Shown one piece after another: positions 55,002-62,757 of a stretch of DNA of 64,000 nucleotides. The notes under the pieces are model-generated. The model worked only from the letters and a program-made list of their open reading frames with translations. It did not search any database and was not told where the DNA came from. The translations under genes were made by a program, and so were the position numbers. This DNA is from Bacteroidales bacterium (GTDB lineage Bacteria > Bacteroidota > Bacteroidia > Bacteroidales > UBA932): the NCBI GenBank assembly GCA_017473705.1, contig JAFUJQ010000010.1, forward strand, positions 1-64,000, read 5' to 3'. Every line of letters starts with the position of its first letter. The first letter of the stretch is position 1.

Positions 55002-56015
55002 ATGTCAATAGGTAAAAGATACGTATTTAACAGCAAGACCTTGTCGTACGAGGTGAAGAAACGCTCAAAGAGCTCGCGTTTCTTCAAGTCGCTTGTGCTT
55101 TTTGCGGTAAGCCTGGGTATGGCGGTATTCTATTTCTGGCTGTATGCTTATGTGCTTGATCTTGAGCCGCCTAAGACAGCTATTCTCAAAAAGAAGAATG
55201 CGGAGCTGTGTTCGAGAGTGGAGATGCTGAACAGGAAACTGGACGAGTCGAGTGAGGCCCTTGCTTCTCTTCAGATGAGGGATGATGACATATACAGGTC
55301 CATATTCGGTATGAACGAGATACCTGCAGAAGTCAGGAATGCGGGTTTCGGAGGTGTGAACCGGTATGCTCATTATGACGACGTCGACCCGAACGGCCTT
55401 CTCAAGAAGACAGCCGTCAGGCTGGACGTGCTCACTAAGAAGACATATGTCCAGAGCAAGTCGTTCGATGAGGTAGCCCTGCTTTCGAGGCGTGCCGGCG
55501 AAATGGCTTCATGCATTCCGGCGATTCCGCCGATGAATCCGGATCCTGAGATATACAGGTTCACCAGTCCGTTCGGTTACAGGAGAGATCCTTTCACGGG
55601 AAGGTCAAAGAGGCATACGGGAGTGGATTTTGCGATGAAACCCGGCAATCCGATATATTCTACGGGAGATGGAGTCGTGGAGTCAGTCAAGTTTGAACTT
55701 TTCGGATATGGAAACCAGGTCGTGATCGATCACGGGTTCGGATACAAGACAAGATATGCTCATCTCAAGTCGGTCGGCGTGGCCGAAGGAATGAAGGTCA
55801 AGAGGGGAGAGTGCATCGGCCTCAGTGGAAATTCCGGACGTTCGTCCGGTCCTCACCTGCATTATGAGGTGCTGTACAAGGGCTCGCATGTGAACCCTGC
55901 GAATTATTTCGACCTGTCCATAACTCCTGAGGAGTATGCGACTATGGTTCAGGAGATTGCGGATGCGTCCGAAAGGATCACACTGCACCCGTCCCACAAG
56001 AAGAAGAGGAGATAG
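55002..56015 (+). CDS. M23-family (LytM/NlpD-like) peptidase, membrane-anchored, tandem copy 1
   Basis: A 337-residue protein: one N-terminal membrane span (SLVLFAVSLGMAVFYFWLYA), a coiled coil of about 60-95, then a C-terminal M23 domain. Zinc ligands are visible as His and Asp in RHTGVDFAM and the HxH in GPHLHYEV, so it could cut peptidoglycan cross-bridges. The ATG at 55002 is preferred over an upstream TTG at 54993, which falls in the promoter. Its tandem paralogue follows after 3 bp. The layout resembles EnvC/DipM-type cell-division or envelope factors. Confidence 0.88.
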   Translation: MSIGKRYVFNSKTLSYEVKKRSKSSRFFKSLVLFAVSLGMAVFYFWLYAYVLDLEPPKTAILKKKNAELCSRVEMLNRKLDESSEALASLQMRDDDIYRSIFGMNEIPAEVRNAGFGGVNRYAHYDDVDPNGLLKKTAVRLDVLTKKTYVQSKSFDEVALLSRRAGEMASCIPAIPPMNPDPEIYRFTSPFGYRRDPFTGRSKRHTGVDFAMKPGNPIYSTGDGVVESVKFELFGYGNQVVIDHGFGYKTRYAHLKSVGVAEGMKVKRGECIGLSGNSGRSSGPHLHYEVLYKGSHVNPANYFDLSITPEEYATMVQEIADASERITLHPSHKKKRR

Positions 56016-56018
56016 CAG

Positions 56019-56972
56019 ATGGAAGGAGAGTACACATACGACAAGGAAAAGGTGAGATTCCGCAAGGTGAAGACATCCGCGTGGAAGTGGTTCCGCCGTG
56101 GGTCTATGTTCATTGTGGCCACCATGTCCATGGCAGTTCTTTATTATCTGGTCTTTGCTCTGTTTTTCAGTACCGACACTGAGCGTCGCCTGAAACAGGA
56201 GAACGCCATGTATGAGAGTGAGATGCCTGAGCTTGAGCGCAAGGAGCGCCTGATGTCTGACGTGATTGAAAACCTTCAGCAGCGCGATAACCGCATATAT
56301 GAAGAGATATTCCACACTTCGGCGCCGGACATGGATCCTCTTGCGTCGCTTGACCTTCAGCTTGCGGGCATCGATTCCATTCCGGACGGCAATATTGTGA
56401 AGTATGCGGAGCGCAAACTTGGACATATGGAGGCCAGTGCGGCTCGCATAGAGGATAACTTCAGGAGGATCATGGAAGTTGTGAATGACGATGAATTCGT
56501 CATGCCTCCTATGACCAATCCTCTCAAGGAGTATGTTTTTGCACAGACCGGAGCATCGGTCGGAGACAAGATAAATCCTTTCTACAAGGTGAGCATGCGC
56601 CACAATGGAATTGATATGATCGCTCCGTCCGGTGAACCTGTGTATGCGGCGGCAGACGGCAAGGTCAAGGAGGTCATCAGGTCAAGGAAGGGACTTGGCA
56701 ACGTGGTCGTGATAGACCATGGCAACGGATATGTGACCAGGTATGCGCATCTGGCCGACATCGAAGTGTCTAAGGGAAGGTCGGTCAAGCGCGGAAGCCG
56801 CATAGGATATGTAGGAGTGTCAGGCAACTCTTTCGCTCCGCATCTGCACTACGAAGTGCTGAAGGACACGCTTGTTCTTGACCCGGTGAACCATTTCTTT
56901 GCGTCAGTGACGCCAGAAGAATATATGAACATGATGATTCTGTCCGTATCCACCGGACAGTCAATGGATTGA
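56019..56972 (+). CDS. M23-family peptidase, membrane-anchored, tandem copy 2
   Basis: A 317-residue paralogue of the preceding gene: N-terminal span (FIVATMSMAVLYYLVFALFF), coiled region, and an M23 domain with RHNGIDMIA and APHLHYEV retaining the zinc ligands. The two share the YEVKK/KVRFRKVKT-type basic start, RDDDIYRSIF versus RDNRIYEEIF, and the same closing LDPVNHFF/VNPANYF-TPEEY pattern, so they arose by duplication but have diverged well. They may act in different envelope processes or as a heteromeric pair. Confidence 0.87.
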   Translation: MEGEYTYDKEKVRFRKVKTSAWKWFRRGSMFIVATMSMAVLYYLVFALFFSTDTERRLKQENAMYESEMPELERKERLMSDVIENLQQRDNRIYEEIFHTSAPDMDPLASLDLQLAGIDSIPDGNIVKYAERKLGHMEASAARIEDNFRRIMEVVNDDEFVMPPMTNPLKEYVFAQTGASVGDKINPFYKVSMRHNGIDMIAPSGEPVYAAADGKVKEVIRSRKGLGNVVVIDHGNGYVTRYAHLADIEVSKGRSVKRGSRIGYVGVSGNSFAPHLHYEVLKDTLVLDPVNHFFASVTPEEYMNMMILSVSTGQSMD

Positions 56973-57022
56973 CGCAAGTGTCATCCGGAGGAACAAAGTG
57001 ACGTGAGGATCTGAATATAGTT

Positions 57023-57340
57023 ATGGAAAAGTATTTTTACACAGTAGGAGAAGTCGCTGAGATCATCGGCGAAAGCGCATCCCTGGTGCGCTTCTGGGCA
57101 AATGAATTCCCTAAGTTCATCAAGCCGCAGAGAAACGCCAAGGGCAACCGTCTTTTCACTAAGGAGGATGTCGAGACATTCAAGCACATCCATCTTCTGG
57201 TGAAGATCGAGGGCCTTACTCTTGAAGGTGCCGCGAAGAGGCTCAAGGGCGAGAAGAAGGATGTCATCAACAAGGCAAAAGTGCTGGAGACCCTCAGAGG
57301 CATCCGCCAACAGCTTACAGAAATCCGCCAGGACCTATGA
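57023..57340 (+). CDS. MerR-family transcriptional regulator (short)
   Basis: A 105-residue protein with the MerR winged helix-turn-helix at its start (YTVGEVAEIIGESASLVRFWANEFP) and the wing (NAKGNRLFTKEDVETFKHIHLLV). A short helical C-terminus has no effector-binding domain or conserved cysteines. It overlaps the next gene by 4 bp (ATGA). Target unknown; the conserved position ahead of nif3-like genes suggests it is not a local repressor of a specific pathway. Confidence 0.88.
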   Translation: MEKYFYTVGEVAEIIGESASLVRFWANEFPKFIKPQRNAKGNRLFTKEDVETFKHIHLLVKIEGLTLEGAAKRLKGEKKDVINKAKVLETLRGIRQQLTEIRQDL

Positions 57341-58113
57341 AAGTAAAAGAAATAATATCCGTAATCGAGTCCTTCGCTCCGCTCTCCATCCAGGAGTCCT
57401 GGGACAACAGCGGCCTGTGCGTAGGCTCGCCAGAGGACGAGGTGACCTCTGTCCTCATGGGACTGGATTGCACACCGCAGCTTGTAGATGAAGCAATTGC
57501 GTGTGGAGCCGATATGATCATAACCCACCATCCTCTCATATTCTCGGGATTGAAGAAGATCACTCCTGAAAATCAGGTCGGCGCGGCTGTGATCAAGGCA
57601 ATAAGGGCTAGAATAGCGATTTATGCGGCACATACCAGTGCGGACAAGGTCATTGCGGGTGTCAGCGGTGCAATGGCAGCAAGGCTTGGCCTGGAGGATG
57701 TGCAGATTCTCGATGAAGACGGAGAAGGTACAGGACTCGGTGTGGTGGGTAACCTTCCGGAACCGCTTTCCGCAGCGGAGGTTACCGCCCTGATGAAGGA
57801 GAGATTCGGACTGAAGGTCCTCAAGTCTTCAAGACCGCTCGATGGCAAGATCGAAAGGGTGGCCATGTGCGGAGGATCAGGCGGTTCCCTCATAGGGGCT
57901 GCCAGGAAATCCGGAGCCCAGCTATATGTCAGCGGAGACATTTCATACCATAATTTCTTTACCGAAGATGGCTTCATGATCATGGACATAGGACATTATG
58001 AGAGTGAAATAGAGATAGTTGACATTTTATTTTCTTTGATAAAGAAAAATTTTCCTACCTTTGCGGTTCGCATTACTCAGAATTTAAATAGTAACCCGAT
58101 ATATTATTTTTAA
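57337..58113 (+). CDS. Nif3-like dinuclear metal centre protein
   Basis: A 258-residue member of the NIF3/YbgI/DUF34 family, which forms hexameric rings with a two-metal site; proposed roles include GTP cyclohydrolase-like or metal-handling activities. Metal-ligand motifs are ITHHPLIF near residue 64, AAHTSADKVIAG near 98 (family form usually HTNxD; here HTSAD) and DIGHYESE near 215. It lacks the middle insert domain of the longer form. It shares a 4-bp overlap with the MerR gene and is followed after 5 bp by the zinc-ribbon gene. Confidence 0.88.
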   Translation: MKVKEIISVIESFAPLSIQESWDNSGLCVGSPEDEVTSVLMGLDCTPQLVDEAIACGADMIITHHPLIFSGLKKITPENQVGAAVIKAIRARIAIYAAHTSADKVIAGVSGAMAARLGLEDVQILDEDGEGTGLGVVGNLPEPLSAAEVTALMKERFGLKVLKSSRPLDGKIERVAMCGGSGGSLIGAARKSGAQLYVSGDISYHNFFTEDGFMIMDIGHYESEIEIVDILFSLIKKNFPTFAVRITQNLNSNPIYYF

Positions 58114-58118
58114 GCGAT

Positions 58119-58928
58119 ATGGCTAAAAAGACAAAGAAAATCGAAACACCGATTGACCAGAGAGAGACCTTCGTGTCGATCCAGAAGAGTTTTGCAGACT
58201 CGGATCTCACTGTAGCAGAGAAGCTTAAGACTCTTTACGCTCTCCAGCAGGCAGACACAGACATCGACAAGATCCTCCAGCTCAGAGGTGAGCTTCCTCT
58301 TGAGGTCGAGAACCTCGAGAACGAGATCGCTGAGCTCAAGGCAAAGGCGGCGCGTGTTTCAGAGCAGATTGAGGAGTTCAACAAGATGATTGCTGAGAAC
58401 AAGCTGAACATCGCTGAGTGCGATGCTCAGATCGAGAAGTACAAGTCTCAGCTCGACAACATCTCCAACAGCCGTGAGTACGACTCCCTCAACAAGGAGA
58501 TCGAGAACCAGGGTCTCCTCAGACAGATTGCTGAGAAGCACATCGGTGAGGCAAAGGAGCGTATCTTCGAGAAGAAGAACGACCTTGAGATCATCAAGGA
58601 GAAGATTGCTGTAAGGACGGCCGACCTCGCAGCAAAGAAGGAAGAGCTTGCAACAATCGTCGAGTCTACAGCAAAGGAGGAGGAACTCCTCCGCGCAAAG
58701 AGAGACGAGTGCGCGGCAAAGATCGATGCAAGAACAATGAGCGCATACGAGCGCATCCGTCAGAGCTGCAACAACCACCTTGCAGTGGTTTCAGTGTTCA
58801 ACGGTGACTCTTGCGGCGGCTGCTTCAACACAATCGCTCCTCAGAGGCTCATCGACATCGCTTCCAACAGGAAGATGATCATCTGCGAGCACTGCGGCAG
58901 AATCCTCGTAAACCCGGACTTCGAATAG
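58119..58928 (+). CDS. Coiled-coil protein with C4-type zinc ribbon (DUF164/CT398-like)
   Basis: A 269-residue protein. Residues about 40-200 are a long coiled coil rich in Glu, Lys and Ala; the C-terminus is a zinc ribbon CGGCFN...CEHCGR (C-x2-C-x17-C-x2-C approx.). This is the CT398/HP0958 type, often found beside nif3-like genes; characterised members act as chaperones or bind RNA in flagellar or sigma-54 systems, which are not expected here, so role in this organism is open. Confidence 0.85.
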   Translation: MAKKTKKIETPIDQRETFVSIQKSFADSDLTVAEKLKTLYALQQADTDIDKILQLRGELPLEVENLENEIAELKAKAARVSEQIEEFNKMIAENKLNIAECDAQIEKYKSQLDNISNSREYDSLNKEIENQGLLRQIAEKHIGEAKERIFEKKNDLEIIKEKIAVRTADLAAKKEELATIVESTAKEEELLRAKRDECAAKIDARTMSAYERIRQSCNNHLAVVSVFNGDSCGGCFNTIAPQRLIDIASNRKMIICEHCGRILVNPDFE

Positions 58929-58934
58929 TCGGAT

Positions 58935-60449
58935 ATGGCAAAAAAGAAGGAAACAGGAGTAAATCTCGATACATTAGGGCTTGAGTTGGGCAATAAACCA
59001 CCTCAAGCCCTTGATGTCGAAGAGGCTGTCCTCGGCGCGCTTCTCATCGAGCCGAACAGCGTCGACGACGCGATGGGCGAACTGACCCCGAGCTGCTTCT
59101 ATTCAGAGAAGCACAGGATGATATTCGAGGCCATGCAGACGCTTGTCAAGGAGCATGCCGCGCTGGACCTTCTGTCAGTTTCCCAGAAGCTCCGCGACAA
59201 CGGAAAGCTTGACGAGGTCGGAGGCACTGTGTTCCTTGTGCATCTTTCGCAGAAGGTAGGTGCGGCGGCGCATATCGAATATTACATCAGGATCCTCAAG
59301 CAGAAGTGTATCCAGCGTGAGCTGATCACCGCTTCATACAAGATACTGAAATCGTCATATGACGAGTCCATAAATGTGGACTATCTGATAGACCTCGCCC
59401 AGACAAACATCTTCTCCGCAATCCAGAACAATGTGAAGAAGGATGTGCAGGAGATCGGAAATGTCATCAACGATGCTCTTGAAGACCTTCAGAAACTTCA
59501 GGGACAGACCGGCTTGAGCGGCGTTCCGTCAGGATTCGCCTCGCTTGACAAGGTCACCCAGGGCTGGCAGCCTTCTGACCTCATCATCCTTGCGGCCCGT
59601 CCTTCGATGGGTAAGACCGCATTCGTGCTGAACCTTGCAAGAAATGCAGCTGTAGACTTCAATAAGCCTGTTGCGATATTTTCCCTTGAGATGCCCGCCA
59701 TCCAGCTGGCAAAGCGTATGATGGTTTCGGAGACAAAGCTCAACGCTGACAAGTTCAAGGGTGGAGAAAAGATCGCGGACTGGGAGTGGAAGCAGCTGGA
59801 CATCCAGCTAAAGAGGCTGGTGAAGGCACCTATATATATAGATGATACCCCATCTCTTCCTATCATGGAATTCCGCTCGAAGGCCAAGAGGCTTGTCAAC
59901 CAGAAGGGAGTGAAGCTCATCGTGGTAGACTATCTTCAGCTGATGCAGGGACCTGCAGAACTTCGCGGAATGCGTGAACAGGAAGTCGCAGCTATCTCGC
60001 GTATGCTTAAAGCTACGGCAAAGGAACTGAACGTGCCTATTATCGCACTGTCACAGCTCTCCCGTCAGGCCGAGAACAGGCAGGGCAGCAACCGTCGTCC
60101 ACAGCTCAGCGACCTGCGAGAGTCAGGATCAATCGAGCAGGATGCTGATATGGTGATTTTTATCCATAGATTTGATTATCAGGGACTTTCGGAGGACTCA
60201 AACGATGTTGGAAGGACACAGATCATCATAGCGAAGCACAGAAACGGTGCAATCGGAGATATCGAGATGAGGTTCCGTTCTGATGAGGTGCGTTTCGTAG
60301 ACCTTACCGATACGGTCTATGCTCAGGCCGATGGCGCTGGCGTGGAATCTGCAATGAACAGTGAGCCTGCCCCGATGCCTCAGGAGGCGCAGCCATACGA
60401 CGCATATCCGCTAGACGGTGGATTCGGTGGTGAGGGCAGCTTTGTTTAG
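58935..60449 (+). CDS. dnaB: Replicative DNA helicase DnaB
   Basis: A 504-residue hexameric helicase. N-terminal primase-interaction domain from DVEEAVLGALLIEPNSVDDA; RecA-like core with Walker A ARPSMGKTAFVLNLARNAA near residue 220, Walker B LIVVDYLQLMQG near 330, and the ALSQLSRQAENR and GSIEQDADMVIFIHR motifs. No intein interrupts it. The C-terminus extends by about 40 residues rich in Pro, Gly and Ala beyond the core, as in some Bacteroidetes DnaBs. Confidence 0.95.
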   Translation: MAKKKETGVNLDTLGLELGNKPPQALDVEEAVLGALLIEPNSVDDAMGELTPSCFYSEKHRMIFEAMQTLVKEHAALDLLSVSQKLRDNGKLDEVGGTVFLVHLSQKVGAAAHIEYYIRILKQKCIQRELITASYKILKSSYDESINVDYLIDLAQTNIFSAIQNNVKKDVQEIGNVINDALEDLQKLQGQTGLSGVPSGFASLDKVTQGWQPSDLIILAARPSMGKTAFVLNLARNAAVDFNKPVAIFSLEMPAIQLAKRMMVSETKLNADKFKGGEKIADWEWKQLDIQLKRLVKAPIYIDDTPSLPIMEFRSKAKRLVNQKGVKLIVVDYLQLMQGPAELRGMREQEVAAISRMLKATAKELNVPIIALSQLSRQAENRQGSNRRPQLSDLRESGSIEQDADMVIFIHRFDYQGLSEDSNDVGRTQIIIAKHRNGAIGDIEMRFRSDEVRFVDLTDTVYAQADGAGVESAMNSEPAPMPQEAQPYDAYPLDGGFGGEGSFV

Positions 60450-60455
60450 AACCGG

Positions 60456-61325
60456 ATGACCTGTATAAGAGTAATATTGATTCTCCTGTGTGCGAGTCTG
60501 GCATTGCAGCCGGCCCGTTCACAGGAGAAAAGTGTTTCTGGAGAGACTTTCTGCATTCCTGTAAGGACTGTGGAGGAGGAGGAACTGGTCTTTCAGGCAG
60601 GGGAGAAGCTGACCTTCACGATGCATTACGAATGGGGAGCGATAAACTCAGATGTCGGCACCGGGACCGTGGTTCTGGATACCGTAAGATACAACGGCAT
60701 AAAGGCTTTCCATTGTTCGGTATATGGCAGGACCACAAGACTTTATGACCTTTTCTTCAAGGTGCGCGAGGACTTTGATGCGTGGTTTGCATGCGACGGA
60801 CTGAGACCTCTGAAGTTCACCAGGGATACTCACGAGGGACACTATGTTGCGAAGAATACATACATCTACGACTGGAACGCGGTGGAGCCGCATATTGATG
60901 CTGACGTATACTCGTCAAGCAGCGGGCAGCGGTACCTGGAACTACCGCTGACGCCATGTACCTATGACCTCCCCTCCCTGTTTTTCCTTGCGAGGAACAT
61001 GGACATGGACAATCTGGTTCCGGGAAAGAAATACCCTATGACATTCGCCATAGATGACGATGTGTACAATGTATATTTCATCCTTTATGGACGCGAGACC
61101 ATAAAGGTCAAGGGCCTCGGGACCGTGAAGACCATAAAGTTCGCGGCAAGGCTTCTTGCCGGTGAAGTGTTTACAGGCGAGGAAGATATGATGATATGGG
61201 TGACGGATGACGACAACAGGATACCGGTATGCTTCGAGGCGCCGATCCTTGTCGGCACAGCCTCCGGCCGCCTCAAATCCTGCAGCGGTCTGAAGCACCC
61301 GTTCACAGCATTAATACATAAATAA
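60456..61325 (+). CDS. DUF3108-family exported protein
   Basis: A 289-residue protein with a signal peptide ending near QPARSQ. The FQAGEKLTFTMHYEWG opening, the YDLFFKVREDFDAWF block and the C-terminal EEDMMIWVTDDDNRIPVCFEAPI are features of DUF3108, a beta-rich periplasmic family of unknown function, related in pattern to LolA-like or lipid-binding folds. It sits between dnaB and the rseC-rnf genes with gaps of about 6 bp. Confidence 0.85.
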   Translation: MTCIRVILILLCASLALQPARSQEKSVSGETFCIPVRTVEEEELVFQAGEKLTFTMHYEWGAINSDVGTGTVVLDTVRYNGIKAFHCSVYGRTTRLYDLFFKVREDFDAWFACDGLRPLKFTRDTHEGHYVAKNTYIYDWNAVEPHIDADVYSSSSGQRYLELPLTPCTYDLPSLFFLARNMDMDNLVPGKKYPMTFAIDDDVYNVYFILYGRETIKVKGLGTVKTIKFAARLLAGEVFTGEEDMMIWVTDDDNRIPVCFEAPILVGTASGRLKSCSGLKHPFTALIHK

Positions 61326-61330
61326 TAGTT

Positions 61331-61747
61331 ATGTCTAAGAAAAACGAAATAACCCACACAGGAAAGATCGTCGAGATCACTCCTGATTTCACCACTGTTC
61401 AGATAGTGGTTTCATCGGCATGTGCATCATGCCACGCCAAGAGCCTTTGCGGCATGTCAGAGGACGAGGAGAAGATCATCATGCTCCCGACTGACCCATA
61501 TGCGACATATAATGTCGGAGATGAGGTGCAGGTGTATACGAAAATGAGCATGGGATTGAAGGCTGCGTGGATATCTTATGTGATTCCATTGGCGATTTTA
61601 ATGATTTTAATATTATCTTTGTCGGCTGTAATCGAAAGCGAAGCCCTAAGGGCTTTGGCATCGATCGGCGGTGTCGGCGTGTACTACTTCTTCATCTGGC
61701 TGTTCAGGGAAAGGCTGGCCAATGAATTCGTTTTTTACATAAAGTGA
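61331..61747 (+). CDS. SoxR-reducing system protein RseC family
   Basis: A 138-residue inner-membrane protein. An N-terminal cysteine cluster SACASCHAKSLCGMSE can hold an iron-sulfur cluster, followed by a beta domain and two membrane spans (AAWISYVIPLAILMILILSL and IGGVGVYYFFIWLF). In E. coli RseC works with the Rsx/Rnf complex to keep SoxR reduced. Here it directly precedes rnfB and rnfC, suggesting a role tied to the Rnf complex. Confidence 0.87.
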   Translation: MSKKNEITHTGKIVEITPDFTTVQIVVSSACASCHAKSLCGMSEDEEKIIMLPTDPYATYNVGDEVQVYTKMSMGLKAAWISYVIPLAILMILILSLSAVIESEALRALASIGGVGVYYFFIWLFRERLANEFVFYIK

Positions 61748-61779
61748 CCCACTGTCACCCGACTGATCATGGCCCCGTG

Positions 61780-61815
61780 CCGGCCCTGTCATCCCGAGCT
61801 TGCCGAGGGATCCAT
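61780..61815 (+). repeat. Short palindrome upstream of rnfB
   Basis: TCATCCCGAGCTTGCCGAGGGAT-like sequence (key arms ATCCC/GGGAT around CGAGC.TTGCC.GAG) in the 100-bp gap between the rseC-like gene and rnfB. A widely seen kind of intergenic palindrome; may slow transcription between the two genes. Confidence 0.45.
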
Positions 61816-61847
61816 AGAATACAACAACTAAACTAATTATAACTGTA

Positions 61848-62753
61848 ATGACACAAACAATTATCTGGACTATTGCAATCCTCACCATCCTCGGTGCGGC
61901 TCTCGCGGTGGTCCTCTACGTTGTGGCTGAAAAGTTCAAGGTGGAGGAAGACCCGAGGATCGACGAGGTGGAGAAGGTGTTGCCTGGTGCAAACTGCGGA
62001 GGCTGCGGACAGGCAGGCTGCCGTGCATTTGCCCAGCATTGCGTCAAGTCGTCTCCAAATCTGGACAGCTGCTTCTGTCCTGTGGGAGGCAACGAAGGTA
62101 TGCAGAAGGTTGCTGCTGTGCTTGGTGTCGAGGTTGCCGCCAAGGAACCTCAGGTCGCTGTGGTACGCTGTAACGGAACTTGTGAGAACCGTCCTCGCAC
62201 CAACGAGTACGGCGGTTATCAGTCATGCCGCGTGAAGGCCACACTCTACAGTGGCGACACCGGATGTTCTTTCGGATGTCTTGGATGTGGCGACTGCGTT
62301 GCGGCCTGCCAGTTCGGAGCAATCTCTATGGATCCTGCAACAGGTCTTCCTGTAGTTGACGAGGAGAAGTGTACAGCCTGCGGTGCCTGCGTGAAGGCCT
62401 GCCCTAAGGCGATCATCGAGCTTCGCAACAAGGGACGCAGGAACATGCGCGTATTCGTCTCTTGTGTCAACAAGGACAAGGGCGGTGTGGCACGCAAGGC
62501 CTGCAAGGCTGCCTGCATAGGATGCGGCAAGTGTGCAAAGGTATGTGCCTTCGACGCAATCACAGTGGAGAACAACGTGGCATACATTGACTTCACAAAG
62601 TGCAAGCTTTGCAAGAAGTGTGTTGCGGAGTGCCCTACAGGAGCCATCCACGCAGTGAATTTCCCTGTAATCAAACCGAAACCAGAAGCTGCACCAGCGG
62701 CTCCAAAGCCAGAAGCTGCACCAGCAGCACAGCCTGAAAAGAAGGAGGAGTAG
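61848..62753 (+). CDS. rnfB: Rnf electron transport complex, subunit B (iron-sulfur)
   Basis: A 301-residue Rnf subunit that takes electrons from ferredoxin into the ion-translocating complex. One N-terminal span (IIWTIAILTILGAALAVVLY), the RnfB Fe-S domain CGGCGQAGCRAFAQHC...CFCP, then three ferredoxin-type clusters: CLGCGDCVAACQFGAIS, CTACGACVKACPKAII and CIGCGKCAKVC / CKLCKKCVAECPTGAI. The C-terminus has a short Ala/Pro/Glu repeat (two units of PKPEAAPAAP type), typical of low-complexity tails. It ends 4 bp before rnfC. Confidence 0.94.
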   Translation: MTQTIIWTIAILTILGAALAVVLYVVAEKFKVEEDPRIDEVEKVLPGANCGGCGQAGCRAFAQHCVKSSPNLDSCFCPVGGNEGMQKVAAVLGVEVAAKEPQVAVVRCNGTCENRPRTNEYGGYQSCRVKATLYSGDTGCSFGCLGCGDCVAACQFGAISMDPATGLPVVDEEKCTACGACVKACPKAIIELRNKGRRNMRVFVSCVNKDKGGVARKACKAACIGCGKCAKVCAFDAITVENNVAYIDFTKCKLCKKCVAECPTGAIHAVNFPVIKPKPEAAPAAPKPEAAPAAQPEKKEE

Positions 62754-62757
62754 TACT

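Noticed and set aside
62680..62750. Tandem repeat at the end of rnfB as a separate element
   Set aside because: It is a short Pro/Ala/Glu low-complexity tail in frame with rnfB, common in this family.
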